Positions 49,157-58,377 of a stretch of DNA of 64,000 nt are shown here, piece by piece. The notes under the pieces are model-generated. The model searched no databases. It was not told the DNA's origin and saw only the letters and a list, made by a program, of their open reading frames with translations. How positions within the stretch are numbered: the stretch's first letter is position 1; each line of letters opens with the position of its first letter. The DNA comes from Paenibacillus sp. RC334 (lineage in GTDB: Bacteria; Bacillota; Bacilli; Paenibacillales; Paenibacillaceae), in contig NZ_CP125370.1 in the NCBI RefSeq assembly GCF_030034735.1, positions 3,906,001 to 3,970,000 on the forward strand, read 5' to 3'. The position numbers were made by a program, and so were the translations under genes.

Positions 49157-50173
49157 TTAACCGCCAATGTAGGACATGCTAATCTTTTTTCTGTTTTTTG
49201 CTGTCTGTTCAGTACGTTCATCGGAATACCGATCTGTGCGTTGTTCCCATACTGAAGTAATCACAGCAAGCAGCTCTTCGTCATTTGTCCCGTTACGAAG
49301 CATCTGACGTAGATCCAATCCGCCTGAAGCAAACAAGCACGTATAAAACTTGCCATCAGACGATAAGCGGGCACGTGTGCAGGACGAGCAAAATGATTCA
49401 GAAACCGAAGTAATAAAGCCAACCTGCGCGTCGCTGTCTCTATAACGATAACGCTTTGCCACTTCTCCAAAGTAATCCCGATCCATCGGCTCCAGCTCGT
49501 ACACATTCTTAAGTCGTTCAACGATTTCTTTTTTGGTTAGTACCTTTTTGAAGCTCCATCCGTTGTCATTACCTACATCCATAAACTCGATAAAGCGAAG
49601 GGTTATTCCCTGCTCCTTAAAATAAGCGGCCATCGGCAAAATCTCCGAGTCATTAACACCTTTTTGAACTACCATATTGACCTTGATTTCAAAGCCGATT
49701 TCTCTTGCATATTCGATCTGCTTCAAAATAACATCAGGCTTAATCCCCCGCCCATTCAACCGCCCAAACAGCTCGGGGTCCAGAGCGTCCAGACTGACGT
49801 TAAGCCGTCGTAGCCCCGCGTCATAGAGGGGCTTAGCCTGCTGTCCTAGCAGCACACCGTTGGTGGTCAAGCCGACATCTTCCACTCCGTCAATGGACAG
49901 GATTTGGGAGACCAGGTCAGGTAGATTCCTGCGCATTAATGGTTCGCCGCCCGTGAGTCGGATCTTTTTTACACCCAGGGATACAAAGAGCTTCGTCAGC
50001 CGGTGAATCTCTTCAAACGACAGACATTCATTTTGGGGAAGAAAGGCGTAATCGTCACCGAAAATTTCTTTGGGCATGCAATAGGAACAGCGAAAATTGC
50101 AGCGGTCCGTAACCGATATACGCAGGTCACGAATCGGCCGCTGCAACGTGTCTTTCAGTGGATGAAAATTCAT
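49157..50173 (-). CDS. moaA: GTP 3',8-cyclase MoaA
   Basis: This 338-residue radical SAM enzyme makes the first step of molybdenum cofactor synthesis from GTP. Its N-terminal cluster motif is Cys25-xxx-Cys29-xx-Cys32 (CNFRCSYC). [16 protein letters not shown] and LTTNGVLL follow, with a second cluster motif [20 protein letters not shown] near the C terminus. The usual C-terminal GG is present in MSYIGG. ATG 50173 follows AGGAGGGGG; the longer open frame upstream overlaps moaD. It is last of the moeB-moaE-moaD-moaA series. Confidence 0.95.
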   Translation of the reverse strand: MNFHPLKDTLQRPIRDLRISVTDRCNFRCSYCMPKEIFGDDYAFLPQNECLSFEEIHRLTKLFVSLGVKKIRLTGGEPLMRRNLPDLVSQILSIDGVEDVGLTTNGVLLGQQAKPLYDAGLRRLNVSLDALDPELFGRLNGRGIKPDVILKQIEYAREIGFEIKVNMVVQKGVNDSEILPMAAYFKEQGITLRFIEFMDVGNDNGWSFKKVLTKKEIVERLKNVYELEPMDRDYFGEVAKRYRYRDSDAQVGFITSVSESFCSSCTRARLSSDGKFYTCLFASGGLDLRQMLRNGTNDEELLAVITSVWEQRTDRYSDERTEQTAKNRKKISMSYIGG

Positions 50174-50210
50174 ACGCCCCCTCCTTTCTAGTTGTTTAGC
50201 ATCATTATCA

Positions 50211-50444
50211 TTAGCCGCCGCTGACTGGGGGAATGAAGGCTGCAATGTCTCCATCCTGTAATACATCCGTAGACAACGCATACTCCTCATTTATCGCAAT
50301 TCGCACAGACTTGATCGGCATATCTGGATATTGATCTGTTATCCAATTGGATAAATCGCCTACCGTTTGGCCCGCCAAATCTGCCAATTCTTCTGTTTTC
50401 CCCGTCACCTCACGGAGTCCCGCAAAGTAGTACAGCTTAATCAT
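50211..50444 (-). CDS. moaD: Molybdopterin synthase sulfur carrier subunit MoaD
   Basis: This 77-residue ubiquitin-fold protein ([19 protein letters not shown]...) ends in PPVSGG, the double Gly that MoeB adenylates and a sulfurtransferase thiocarboxylates. The start codon ATG 50444 overlaps the final codons of moaE (CATGATTAA), so moaD translation depends on ribosomes finishing moaE. That matters because moaE is out of frame here. Confidence 0.93.
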   Translation of the reverse strand: MIKLYYFAGLREVTGKTEELADLAGQTVGDLSNWITDQYPDMPIKSVRIAINEEYALSTDVLQDGDIAAFIPPVSGG

Positions 50445-50879
50445 GACTGATCTCCCCCGGCTTTTTCTTTTGATCTCCGACCCACTGCGTTCCATCTTCC
50501 CAAATCTCTCGTTTCCAAATAGGAACTATTTCTTTGATTCGTTCGATCGCGTATTCATTCGCCTCATACGCATCCGAACGGTGAGGTGAAGAAACGGCAA
50601 TGACAACGGCGATATCACCGATTTGAAGCTCGCCAATGCGGTGCGCGATCGCCACTCGCGTTCCTTCCCATTTCTGTTCGATTTCGCGACCAATCTCTGC
50701 GAGTTTTTTTGAGCCATAGGGACATAGGCCTCATAAGCAAGGTATAAGGTCCGTACCCCTTGAGTCCATTCTCGTACGTGCCCTGTAAAAACAGTCACCG
50801 CTCCTGCTTCCGGCCTTAGGACATAATCCGCATAAGCCTGCGGGATAATGGGCTCCGTCACGATTTCAAATACACTCAT
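50437..50879 (-). pseudogene. moaE: Molybdopterin synthase catalytic subunit MoaE, frameshifted at A7
   Basis: The N-terminal half (MSVFEIVTEPIIPQAYADYVL, then AGAVTVFTGHVREWTQGVRTLYLAYEAY) starts at ATG 50879. It ends its correct frame at CAAAAAAACTC. After the run of seven A at 50704-50710 the true sequence continues one frame over: LAEIGREIEQKWEGTRVAIAHRIGEL, then SSPHRSDAYEANEYAIERIKEIVPIWKRE and DGTQWV. With eight A the gene would be 147 codons, the normal MoaE length. All key residues, including the Lys/Arg in VPIWKRE, are present. Sequencing indel, real inactivation or slippage are all possible. Confidence 0.85.
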
Positions 50880-50964
50880 CTTATCCACCTTCCAGCCACC
50901 GGACAAGCCACTCTCCGGTGACAGACTCTTATAAATATTTCTGCTTTTTGTATCTACATCTCAT

Positions 50965-51984
50965 TTAACCGAACAGCTGATGATATAGTTTTTGACCGTT
51001 GGCAACACTTCGTACACCGTGTATGAGAAGCCTTCCGTTTTTGAATAAAATCATTCGATGCTTAAAAGCATAAAATTCAACGAAATAAGGAGTTCTTTTT
51101 ACGCTATCTGCTATAAGCCTGCCCATTTTCTCTGCATCATCGAGCGTGATCGGACGATGGGGGTCCGGAAGAACCTGTACCACATCCCGTCCACACAGGG
51201 CAGCATACGCCGAGCGGCGTGATGCTGTCAGTGCAGGAAACGTAGGATGTTCTCCACAGGTTGGACAATCTTGGTTACGGATGCGGGAAATCCCTATGTC
51301 CATCTGCGTGTTTTCCCATAAATCAAATAGATGAACCTTGCGGCGCATCTTATCACGTCTGCCGCTCAGCCACTTCATGGCTTCTGTACATTGGAGAGCG
51401 GCCGTCACCTGGACTGCGGGTGAGATGATTCCAGCCGTATCGCAGGTCTGATTGATCGCTGGCAGCGATGGCAGAAGGCAGCGAAAACAGGCTGACTTGC
51501 CCGGCACGAAAGGAAAAACGACGCCTGTGCTTCCAACACAGGCTCCGTAAATCCATGGAATTCCAGCCTTCAATGCGGCATCGTTGATAAGTAGACGAGT
51601 TTCGAAATTGTCCGTAGCATCCATCAGCAATATACTTTTGCTGGCAAGTTCTTGAACAAGCTCGGCATCCAAATTATCGAGATATGTGTGCAACCGTACG
51701 TCTTCTCGTATGGCTTTCAGCCTTTTTTCGGCTGCCATAACCTTGGGCTGCATTTCCGCGGCGTCCTGCTCCGTGAACAGTTGCTGGCGTTGCAGATTCG
51801 ACATCTCTACATAATCCCTGTCAACAAGATGAAGCTCCCCAACGCCCGCTCTTACCAGTGTTTCGGCAATGGCGGAACCCAGTGCCCCGCAACCGATAAT
51901 GGTGACGACAGCAACGGATAGATTACGCTGCCCTTCGCCACCAATGGGTCTAAATAAGATTTGTCTGGAATAACGCTCATTCAT
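50965..51984 (-). CDS. moeB: Molybdopterin-synthase adenylyltransferase MoeB/ThiF family
   Basis: This 339-residue E1-like enzyme has ATP loop IIGCGALGSAIAETLVRAGVG, the EMSNLQRQQLF block, DATDNFETRLLINDA and structural zinc cysteines CFRC and CPTC. A C-terminal extension of about 85 residues (YAALCGRDVVQVLPDPHRPITL...) is common in Bacillus-type MoeB. It activates the MoaD C terminus. Its start overlaps the narK stop by 8 bp. Context in a Moco and nitrate cluster favours MoeB over ThiF. Confidence 0.9.
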   Translation of the reverse strand: MNERYSRQILFRPIGGEGQRNLSVAVVTIIGCGALGSAIAETLVRAGVGELHLVDRDYVEMSNLQRQQLFTEQDAAEMQPKVMAAEKRLKAIREDVRLHTYLDNLDAELVQELASKSILLMDATDNFETRLLINDAALKAGIPWIYGACVGSTGVVFPFVPGKSACFRCLLPSLPAINQTCDTAGIISPAVQVTAALQCTEAMKWLSGRRDKMRRKVHLFDLWENTQMDIGISRIRNQDCPTCGEHPTFPALTASRRSAYAALCGRDVVQVLPDPHRPITLDDAEKMGRLIADSVKRTPYFVEFYAFKHRMILFKNGRLLIHGVRSVANGQKLYHQLFG

Positions 51985-53131
51985 TAGATTGTGTCCCTTG
52001 ATAATACAGCCATATGACGAGGATCAGGCTAGCCAGCGCCACTTGGGAAAGTAGCATGAATCCAATGGAATAATGGCCAGTAACGGCATGAATCGTCGAC
52101 AACAAGATCGGAGGGAAAAAGCCACCGAGACCGCCCATCATGGATACAATTCCGTTAACTATACCTGCTTGTTTATTAAAATAAAATGGAACTAGCTTGA
52201 AAATGACGCCGTTCCCCACTCCAGCACATACAGCGATCGCCAAGCAGCCTACTGTATAAAGGGTGATCCCTGGTGAAAAAGCCAAAAGAATCGCAGCGAC
52301 CGTATAAACAGAGAACGTACCTACCAGCAGGAACAGGGGCTGAAGCCGATCCGCCAGCCAGCCACCGATGGGGCGGAAGAAAGTGGCAATCGCAATGAAG
52401 CCTGCTGTACGCATCCCTGCATCCACTTTAGTCAGCTCAAAATTCGATACCAGGAAATTCGGCAAGTACACCGTGAACGCTACAAATGAGCCAAATGTAA
52501 TAAAATAAAAGAGCGAGAAAAACCAAAGCTTCTCATTTTTGTAAACGCCTTTAATCTGCTCCATAATTGGCGTCTTTACTTTAGCTTCATGACGATCCCC
52601 TAAGAAGAAATTCAAAACGATAAAAACAAGCAGCACAATGAGATATAGCTTCACTGTAGGGGCCCAGCCAATTTGGGTAGCCACAATAGGGGCCGAGAAG
52701 GTAGTGATGGCTGTTCCCAAATTTCCTATACCATACATCCCATTTACAAACCCATGCTTTTCCTTTGGGTAATACTTCGGCAGCGAAGTCACCCCAACCG
52801 AGAACACAGCTCCTCCAATCCCAAGGAACAAGCCACCGATAATTAAATCCATCATCGTAGAAGCTTCACTGATATAGTAGACGGGAAACAAAAGCAAAAT
52901 AAAGCTAACGAGAAAAACGATTCTTGCTCCGAAGATGTTGGCATAATAACCAAGCGGAATGCGCAGAATCGAACCAAGTACGACCGGAATCGCCGTGACC
53001 ATAGCCAATTTTCCGGGTGGAATCACAATATCCTCCGTAATGAACGGCATAAGAGAAGAAATGATAACCCATACCATGAATCCAAGAATCAAGTTCAATG
53101 TTTGCAACGGCAACTGCATTTTTCTAATCAT
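51977..53131 (-). CDS. narK: Nitrate/nitrite transporter NarK
   Basis: This 384-residue MFS protein of the nitrate/nitrite porter family has 12 membrane segments, the first-helix block NLILGFMVWVIISSLMPFI and GIGGAVFSVGVTSLPKYYPKEKHGFVNGMYGIGNLGTAITTFSAP. The latter carries the nitrate signature glycine-rich helix. A second such helix is GNGVIFKLVPFYFNKQAGIVNGIVSMMGGLGGFFPP. AGGTGAG precedes ATG 53131. It exchanges nitrate and nitrite for respiration. An NreC-like palindrome lies about 90 bp upstream. Confidence 0.93.
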   Translation of the reverse strand: MIRKMQLPLQTLNLILGFMVWVIISSLMPFITEDIVIPPGKLAMVTAIPVVLGSILRIPLGYYANIFGARIVFLVSFILLLFPVYYISEASTMMDLIIGGLFLGIGGAVFSVGVTSLPKYYPKEKHGFVNGMYGIGNLGTAITTFSAPIVATQIGWAPTVKLYLIVLLVFIVLNFFLGDRHEAKVKTPIMEQIKGVYKNEKLWFFSLFYFITFGSFVAFTVYLPNFLVSNFELTKVDAGMRTAGFIAIATFFRPIGGWLADRLQPLFLLVGTFSVYTVAAILLAFSPGITLYTVGCLAIAVCAGVGNGVIFKLVPFYFNKQAGIVNGIVSMMGGLGGFFPPILLSTIHAVTGHYSIGFMLLSQVALASLILVIWLYYQGTQSNE

Positions 53132-53219
53132 TTAACTCACCTTTTCAACGTTTTTTCTGTCGAATTATTGATTTGAATTTTCTGTCCCCATTGTAGCCGC
53201 TAGCCGATCTTATCGAATA

Positions 53220-53252
53220 TAGGGGACTCCCCTTTCCCTAACGGGGGAGTCC
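53220..53252 (-). promoter_or_regulatory. GC-rich palindromes upstream of narK, candidate NreC sites
   Basis: A GGGGACTCCCC palindrome (53222-53232) lies inside a larger inverted repeat GGACTCCCC/GGGGGAGTCC (53224-53252). It resembles the published staphylococcal NreC pattern TAGGG-N4-CCCTA with two deviations. It stands about 90 bp upstream of narK, in an otherwise AT-rich region. It could also act as a hairpin. Confidence 0.45.
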
Positions 53253-53267
53253 CTGAAAATAAAAAAA

Positions 53268-53289
53268 GACGCCTCTATTAAGAAGCGAC
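53268..53289 (-). terminator. Terminator after nreC
   Basis: On the minus strand GTCGCTTC and GAGGCGTC pair (one mismatch, one G-U) around TTAATA, followed by TTTTTTT. It lies about 50 bp past the nreC stop. Confidence 0.7.
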
Positions 53290-53336
53290 TTGGTTTGTTC
53301 AAGAGATTTTTTCTTTAAAATGTTCTTCTTCATCAC

Positions 53337-53987
53337 CTAAAAGTCCAGCATTTTTTTCTTTAATGCATATTGGACCAGTTCAGGCCGGCTTCTTAAATTC
53401 AATTTCTCCATGATTTTCGCTTTGTTCGCTTCCACCGTCTTGACAGAGATGAACAGCTTTTCTGCAACTTCCTTGTTACCGTAACCCTTTGCGACCAGAG
53501 GCAGAATCTCCAGTTCCCGCTTGGACAGGATCTCATACGGATCTTCTGATTGTGACGTCGTATCTTTTTTGATGAACTCACGAACGAGAGAAGTAGCCAT
53601 TTTAGGATGGATATAGGTCCCGCCCCCATGAATGGTTCGTATAGCAAGCAATAGCTCCTCATCTGGAGCATTTTTCAAAACATAGCCTGAAGCACCATTC
53701 TTCAAAATATGAAATAGATATTCTTCATCGTCATGCATGGTCAGAATCAGAATTTTAGTATCAGGGTGGTCCTCTTTAATCTTGCCTGTGGCGATCAATC
53801 CACTTTCGCCTGGGGGCATGCTGAGGTCCATGATTAGAATATCCGGACGATATTTAGCTACCATCGTATACGCTTCAATGCCATCTGCAGCCGTTCCGAC
53901 AACCTCCATATCCGATTGGAAGTTCAAAATCATGGAAAATCCGCTTCGTACAATAGCATGGTCATCCGCTAACACAATTTTGATCAA
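53337..53987 (-). CDS. nreC: Response regulator NreC (LuxR/NarL type)
   Basis: This 216-residue regulator has a receiver domain with acidic pocket DDH, phospho-acceptor Asp in [13 protein letters not shown] and Lys in [13 protein letters not shown] LuxR-type helix-turn-helix follows ([43 protein letters not shown]). The start is TTG 53987, 9 nt after AGGAGG inside the end of nreB. Phosphorylated by NreB when oxygen is absent, it activates narG and narK in staphylococci; the same is expected here. Confidence 0.93.
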   Translation of the reverse strand: MIKIVLADDHAIVRSGFSMILNFQSDMEVVGTAADGIEAYTMVAKYRPDILIMDLSMPPGESGLIATGKIKEDHPDTKILILTMHDDEEYLFHILKNGASGYVLKNAPDEELLLAIRTIHGGGTYIHPKMATSLVREFIKKDTTSQSEDPYEILSKRELEILPLVAKGYGNKEVAEKLFISVKTVEANKAKIMEKLNLRSRPELVQYALKKKMLDF

Positions 53988-53991
53988 GTCT

Positions 53992-55056
53992 CTATTCCTC
54001 CTCTTGGCCAATCGGAATTTGTAAAAAGACTTTGGTTCCCTGACCAACATTTGAAAGGACGCCAAAACTTCCGCCTACCAGCTCTGCTCGCTCCTGCATA
54101 CCATATAAACCTAATCCCGTTCCAATAGGATTGCTCCCCTTTTCAAAGCCAATTCCATCGTCCTCTACAGTCAAACGAAGCATATGATCGTGCTCAGTCA
54201 AAGAAACTTTAACCATGTCTACCTGGGCATACTTCAAGGCATTGAGAACAGCCTCTTGGCAGACACGGTAAATGACCGTTTCCTTTTCACTTCCATATCG
54301 CTTTTGGGGAAGATCCGACACAAATTCAACTACCAGACCAAAGCTTTGTTCAACCCTCTTAAAGTGAGAACGAAATGCCGCTTCAAGTCCAAAATCATCA
54401 AGTGTGGCGGGGCGTAGTTCCACAGACAGGTTGCGGATATCATCCAGCAACCGCGTCATGGATGCTTCGGTCTGCTTCATATTTTTTAGGAGCTGTTCAT
54501 CATTCGTCATGTATTTTAACACCCGTAGTTCAACAACCGCGCTCATCAATTCCTGGGCGACGCTGTCGTGCAGTTCCCTGGAAAGCCGTTTACGCTCATT
54601 TTCCTGCGCTTCAATGACATGCTTCATCATTTTGTTTTCATACAATTTTTCCTGCGTCTGAAATTGCGGGGTCAAATCTCTCAACATCAACACCCGTGTT
54701 CCATGTTCATAATCAATCGTGTGAAAAGAAGCTGCATAGGGAACCATTCCGTTGCTCTTTGTTTCCAGATACACCTGAAAAGAAGCGAAATCCTTGGATT
54801 CTGGCATATTGAAATAACAGTTAAGGCAGGTACGGGGATCCGTTTCGCTTGTATAGCCCCTGCATGTTCCACATAAAGCTCTGTTCTTCCCTTCATAGAG
54901 TTGAATGAGGACGTCATCGCCCACAATCTCTTCAGCTGCCGGGTTCATGGCTAGGGTATTCCCTTGCCTATCAAAAAAGAAAATGGCTTCCGTACTGTTC
55001 TCAAACAACTTCACCATTAGCGCACTCAAAGAGCCAGTCCCTACAGACAATGTCAA
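53992..55056 (-). CDS. nreB: Oxygen-sensing histidine kinase NreB
   Basis: This 354-residue soluble kinase has an N-terminal PAS domain that holds four cysteines, Cys62-x2-Cys65-x11-Cys77-x2-Cys80. This is the exact spacing of the oxygen-labile [4Fe-4S] site of staphylococcal NreB. The HisKA_3 domain has His163 in [11 protein letters not shown], and the ATPase domain has [11 protein letters not shown] and DDGIGFEKG, then [13 protein letters not shown]. The start is TTG 55056. It lies between nreA and nreC in one transcript. Confidence 0.95.
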   Translation of the reverse strand: MTLSVGTGSLSALMVKLFENSTEAIFFFDRQGNTLAMNPAAEEIVGDDVLIQLYEGKNRALCGTCRGYTSETDPRTCLNCYFNMPESKDFASFQVYLETKSNGMVPYAASFHTIDYEHGTRVLMLRDLTPQFQTQEKLYENKMMKHVIEAQENERKRLSRELHDSVAQELMSAVVELRVLKYMTNDEQLLKNMKQTEASMTRLLDDIRNLSVELRPATLDDFGLEAAFRSHFKRVEQSFGLVVEFVSDLPQKRYGSEKETVIYRVCQEAVLNALKYAQVDMVKVSLTEHDHMLRLTVEDDGIGFEKGSNPIGTGLGLYGMQERAELVGGSFGVLSNVGQGTKVFLQIPIGQEEE

Positions 55057-55057
55057 T

Positions 55058-55510
55058 TCACATCACTTCCTTCCCGTTCAACTCTCCAATTCCCCTATGC
55101 GCCAAGGCTTCCAAATCACGCATCATGGCTTCGGTCATCAGCTGTTCTTCCCGAAATCCACCAAGCAGTACGCCCGCGACGCGAGCATCATTCCATAGGG
55201 GAACAGCCCCGAGACTCTTGAGTTTCTCGGATTGAACGATCGGATAGTTAAACAGGTTGTCTGCCCCCACATATTGATAAACAGATGGAATGAAAACGGA
55301 TTTCCCGGTTTTAAACACGATTCCTGCTATGCCCTTACCGGATTGCAGCACAATCCGCTTAAAGCGATCATTTAAATTACCGGCTGCATTTTTCCATTTA
55401 ATTACGTATTGATATTCGGCCGGTTCAACCAGAGCAAGCGCCATGAAATCATAACCGAAATGTTCGCGTATTCGCTCAAGCTCCCTTTGATAATCCATCC
55501 TATTATTCAT
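55058..55510 (-). CDS. nreA: Nitrate receptor NreA (GAF domain)
   Basis: This 150-residue GAF-domain protein (FGYDFMALALVEPAEYQYVIKW, then QSGKGIAGIVFKTGKSVFIPSVYQY and LGAVPLWNDARVAGVLLGG) matches NreA. NreA binds nitrate and inhibits NreB when nitrate is absent. ATG 55510 follows AGGAGAG; GTG 55513 is an alternative. It lies 45 bp after narI and immediately before nreB, so one operon covers structural and sensory genes. Confidence 0.9.
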   Translation of the reverse strand: MNNRMDYQRELERIREHFGYDFMALALVEPAEYQYVIKWKNAAGNLNDRFKRIVLQSGKGIAGIVFKTGKSVFIPSVYQYVGADNLFNYPIVQSEKLKSLGAVPLWNDARVAGVLLGGFREEQLMTEAMMRDLEALAHRGIGELNGKEVM

Positions 55511-55555
55511 CACTCTCTCCTAATAAAATTAGGAAAGAAGGCAGAGCCCGCTTTC

Positions 55556-56242
55556 CTAATTCGATTTATGTCTTCTGTAAAGGATATAACTTCTGCGCAC
55601 ATAATTCAACGGAACACTCCACACATGCACAAGCCGGGTAAAGGGCCAAAATGCAAAAATGGCAAAGCCCATAAGTACATGAAGCTTGAAAGATATCGGT
55701 ACGTCTCTCATGAGTGTTGGGTCGACACGGAATATGAACAAACCGCGGAACCAGATCGAGATGGTCTCCCGATAATCGAATTCCGGCTGTACCGCATTCG
55801 TTACAAGAGTCGCAAACATCCCCATGCATACAATGGCCAAAAGCAATACGTTTACAATCAAATCAGACGCTGTACTTAAACGGCGCACATTGCGTATTGT
55901 AAAACGGCGAGATGTGAGGATCAACATACCGAGAAACGTTATGGCTCCAAATATTCCACCAATATAAACTGCTCCAATGTGATACAGATGATCGTTTACA
56001 CCCAGTGCATGCATCCAGGTTTTTGGAATACCCAAACCGGACACGTGACCGAAAATAACCGGGATAATTCCCAGGTGGAATAAAAGGCTTCCGATCATCA
56101 ATTGTTTCTTTTCAATAAATTCGCTCGATTTCGCTGTCCAATTGAACTGGTCAGTTCTGTAGCGGAAAATATGGCCTACAATAAAGATGACCACACACAT
56201 ATACGGGAAAATGACCCATAAAAACTGCTCTAGCATCATCAT
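55556..56242 (-). CDS. narI: Respiratory nitrate reductase gamma subunit NarI
   Basis: This 228-residue cytochrome b has five membrane segments. They contain the expected heme His residues (IVGHIFRYRTDQFNW; LFHLGIIPVIFGHVSGL; LHVLMGFAIFAFWPFTRLVHVWSVPL). It takes electrons from menaquinol and passes them to NarH. ATG 56242 overlaps the narJ stop (ATGA). GGAGGC lies about 10 nt upstream. Confidence 0.95.
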   Translation of the reverse strand: MMMLEQFLWVIFPYMCVVIFIVGHIFRYRTDQFNWTAKSSEFIEKKQLMIGSLLFHLGIIPVIFGHVSGLGIPKTWMHALGVNDHLYHIGAVYIGGIFGAITFLGMLILTSRRFTIRNVRRLSTASDLIVNVLLLAIVCMGMFATLVTNAVQPEFDYRETISIWFRGLFIFRVDPTLMRDVPISFKLHVLMGFAIFAFWPFTRLVHVWSVPLNYVRRSYILYRRHKSN

Positions 56243-56806
56243 TGCGCGGCTGCCTCCTGTTCTACGCAAGCTTTAAGCGTTTCGCGCAGTCCCTTGACCA
56301 GATGAAAATACGGGCTTTTCATTTTTTCCAGCGCTATAAGCAAATGATAGGTGCCGTCTTCCAAAATCGCAACGGGCATGCGGAGGTTTTCTGTCGTCTT
56401 CGGATCTTGCACCCATTCGGCGGCATACAGAAATTCACACATGAGCGGTAAGTAATCCGGAAGCTCCCCATCCGACATTTCAAGGCCGTACATCTCATAC
56501 AGAACCTTTAACTTGACTAGCATTTGTCCTCTTTCTTTTGCATCTTCAAACTTGAAGTAAGTCATATATAATGCGCAATTTTTTTTGAAAATCGAAGGTT
56601 TCCGTATACATCTCCTGAATCTCTTCGATGCTGAACTCTTGCATAAGAGACCAATACATATTAGCGTGCGTATACGCAGGATGGTCCGGATCAAATGATG
56701 CTTCCAGAAAAGCCGGATGAAAATCCAGCTTTTCCGGGTACATGAGTTGTTGGGCGAAAAACCCGAATGAAGGCTTGCATTCATACAGCTTCGCTACATT
56801 AATCAC
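56239..56806 (-). pseudogene. narJ: Nitrate reductase chaperone NarJ, frameshifted at A8
   Basis: GTG 56806 overlaps the narH stop (GTGA) and opens MINVAKLYECKPSFGFFAQQLMYPEKLDF to about TFDFQKK. At the run of eight A (56579-56586) the frame runs to a stop at 56546. One frame over, the chaperone continues (NCALYMTYFKFEDAKERGQMLVKLK, then LPDYLPLMCEFLYAAEW) to 56239. With seven A the gene would be 188 codons, the usual NarJ length. NarJ is needed to insert the molybdenum cofactor in NarG, so a true null would stop nitrate respiration. Error, decay or slippage are open. Confidence 0.87.
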
Positions 56807-58377
56807 GCCAAATACCCCCCGTAGAAGTTTTCTTCAACCATTTCCTTGCCTGTTTTTGAAGGCTCTTCCATCCCCATTGAGCTTGCCAGGCTACAACCGC
56901 TACAGCCAGAGCCAGAGCCCATATTTCCCAGAGTGTCGCCATAACCGGCAGATCCTTGAGCCCGGTATGGATTGGCATACCCCTCTTTATGCGACGTCGG
57001 AATGACGAAACGGTCCTCATATTTGGCAATTGCCAGCAGTCGATACATCTGCTCGGCCTGCAGTGGTGTCATGCCGGTACGTTCAAGACGGCTTTCATCA
57101 AAAGATTGTCCTGTGGACTGGGCACGCATATAGGAGCGCATCATAGCCATCCGCTGCAAGGATTCCTTCACCGTCTGCGTATCACCCGCCGTCAGCATAT
57201 TGGCAAGGTACTGAATGGGGGTACGCATTTCTTCGATAGCTGGAAAGACCATATCCGGATTCTCGATCGAGTCTTTCCCTTCAAAGTAATTCATGATTGG
57301 GCTAAGTGGCGGTACATACCAGACCATAGGCAGCGTGCGATATTCCGGATGAAGCGGGAATGCCAGCTTGTACTCAATGGCAAGCTTGTAGACCGGCGAG
57401 TTCTGCGCTGCCTCAATCCAGTCTTCCGAGATGCCGTCTTTTCTCGCCTGAGCAATCACCGCCGGATCACTTGGGTCCAGGAACAGGTCGCACTGTGCTT
57501 TATACAGTTCTTTCTCATCCTGCGTAGAAGCAGCCTCGTGAACTCGATCCGCGTCATACAGCAGAACGCCGAGGTAACGAATTCGTCCTGTACATGTCTC
57601 GGAACAGACTGTTGGCAACCCGGCTTCCACACGCGGGAAACAGAAGGTACATTTCTCCGCTTTGTTCGTCTGCCAGTTGAAGTACACTTTTTTGTATGGA
57701 CAGCCTGTCATGCAATACCGCCAGCCGCGGCATGCTTCCTGATCCACAAGCACGATTCCATCCTCATCCCGTTTGTACATGGCGCCTGAAGGACAGGATG
57801 CGACACAACTCGGATTCAGACAGTGTTCGCAGAGCCGAGGGAGATACAGCATGAATGACTTCTCGAAATTGAATTTGATCTCTTCTTCAATTTTCTGAAT
57901 ATTCGGATCAAGTGGACCCGTCACATGGGTACCCGCCAAATCGTCCTCCCAGTTTGGGCCCCAATCCAGATTCATTTTTTTCCCCGTTACCGCAGAATGC
58001 GCGCGTGCTACCGGAGAATGCTTCTGCTCTTTGGCATTGGTCAAATGCTCATAATTGTAGGTCCAGGGCTCATAATAATCTTTCATTTCCGGCATGTCGG
58101 GATTGTAAAAAATTTTGCCAAGCGCTATCTTGGATAGCTTGCTCCCTGACTTCAGTTCGAGCTTCCCTTTGCGAAGCTGCCAGCCGCCCTTATATTGCTC
58201 CTGGTCTTCCCAACGCTTCGGATAACCGATGCCGGGTTTGGTTTCCACGTTGTTGAACCACATATATTCCGCGCCTTTGCGGTTTGTCCAAGTTGTTTTA
58301 CATGTCACGCTGCACGTATGACAGCCAATACATTTATCCAGGTTCATGACCATGGCAATTTGAGCTTTAATTTTCAA
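56803..58377 (-). CDS. narH: Respiratory nitrate reductase beta subunit NarH
   Basis: This 524-residue iron-sulfur subunit has four cluster-binding groups: CIGCHTCSVTCK, CEHCLNPSCVASCPSG, CRGWRYCMTGCPYKKVYF (Trp marks the [3Fe-4S] site) and CTFCFPRVEAGLPTVCSETC. It relays electrons from NarI to NarG on the cytoplasmic face. The start is TTG 58377, 9 nt after GGAGG, overlapping the narG end by 11 bp. The tail has an extra Cys pair (GSGCSGCSL) and a Gly/Ser-rich stretch. Confidence 0.95.
   Translation of the reverse strand: MKIKAQIAMVMNLDKCIGCHTCSVTCKTTWTNRKGAEYMWFNNVETKPGIGYPKRWEDQEQYKGGWQLRKGKLELKSGSKLSKIALGKIFYNPDMPEMKDYYEPWTYNYEHLTNAKEQKHSPVARAHSAVTGKKMNLDWGPNWEDDLAGTHVTGPLDPNIQKIEEEIKFNFEKSFMLYLPRLCEHCLNPSCVASCPSGAMYKRDEDGIVLVDQEACRGWRYCMTGCPYKKVYFNWQTNKAEKCTFCFPRVEAGLPTVCSETCTGRIRYLGVLLYDADRVHEAASTQDEKELYKAQCDLFLDPSDPAVIAQARKDGISEDWIEAAQNSPVYKLAIEYKLAFPLHPEYRTLPMVWYVPPLSPIMNYFEGKDSIENPDMVFPAIEEMRTPIQYLANMLTAGDTQTVKESLQRMAMMRSYMRAQSTGQSFDESRLERTGMTPLQAEQMYRLLAIAKYEDRFVIPTSHKEGYANPYRAQGSAGYGDTLGNMGSGSGCSGCSLASSMGMEEPSKTGKEMVEENFYGGYLA

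Noticed and set aside
49060..50210. Molybdenum cofactor riboswitch near moaA or narK
   Set aside because: I looked for a long structured leader; moaA, moaD, moaE and moeB are tightly spaced, and the narK leader holds only short palindromes.
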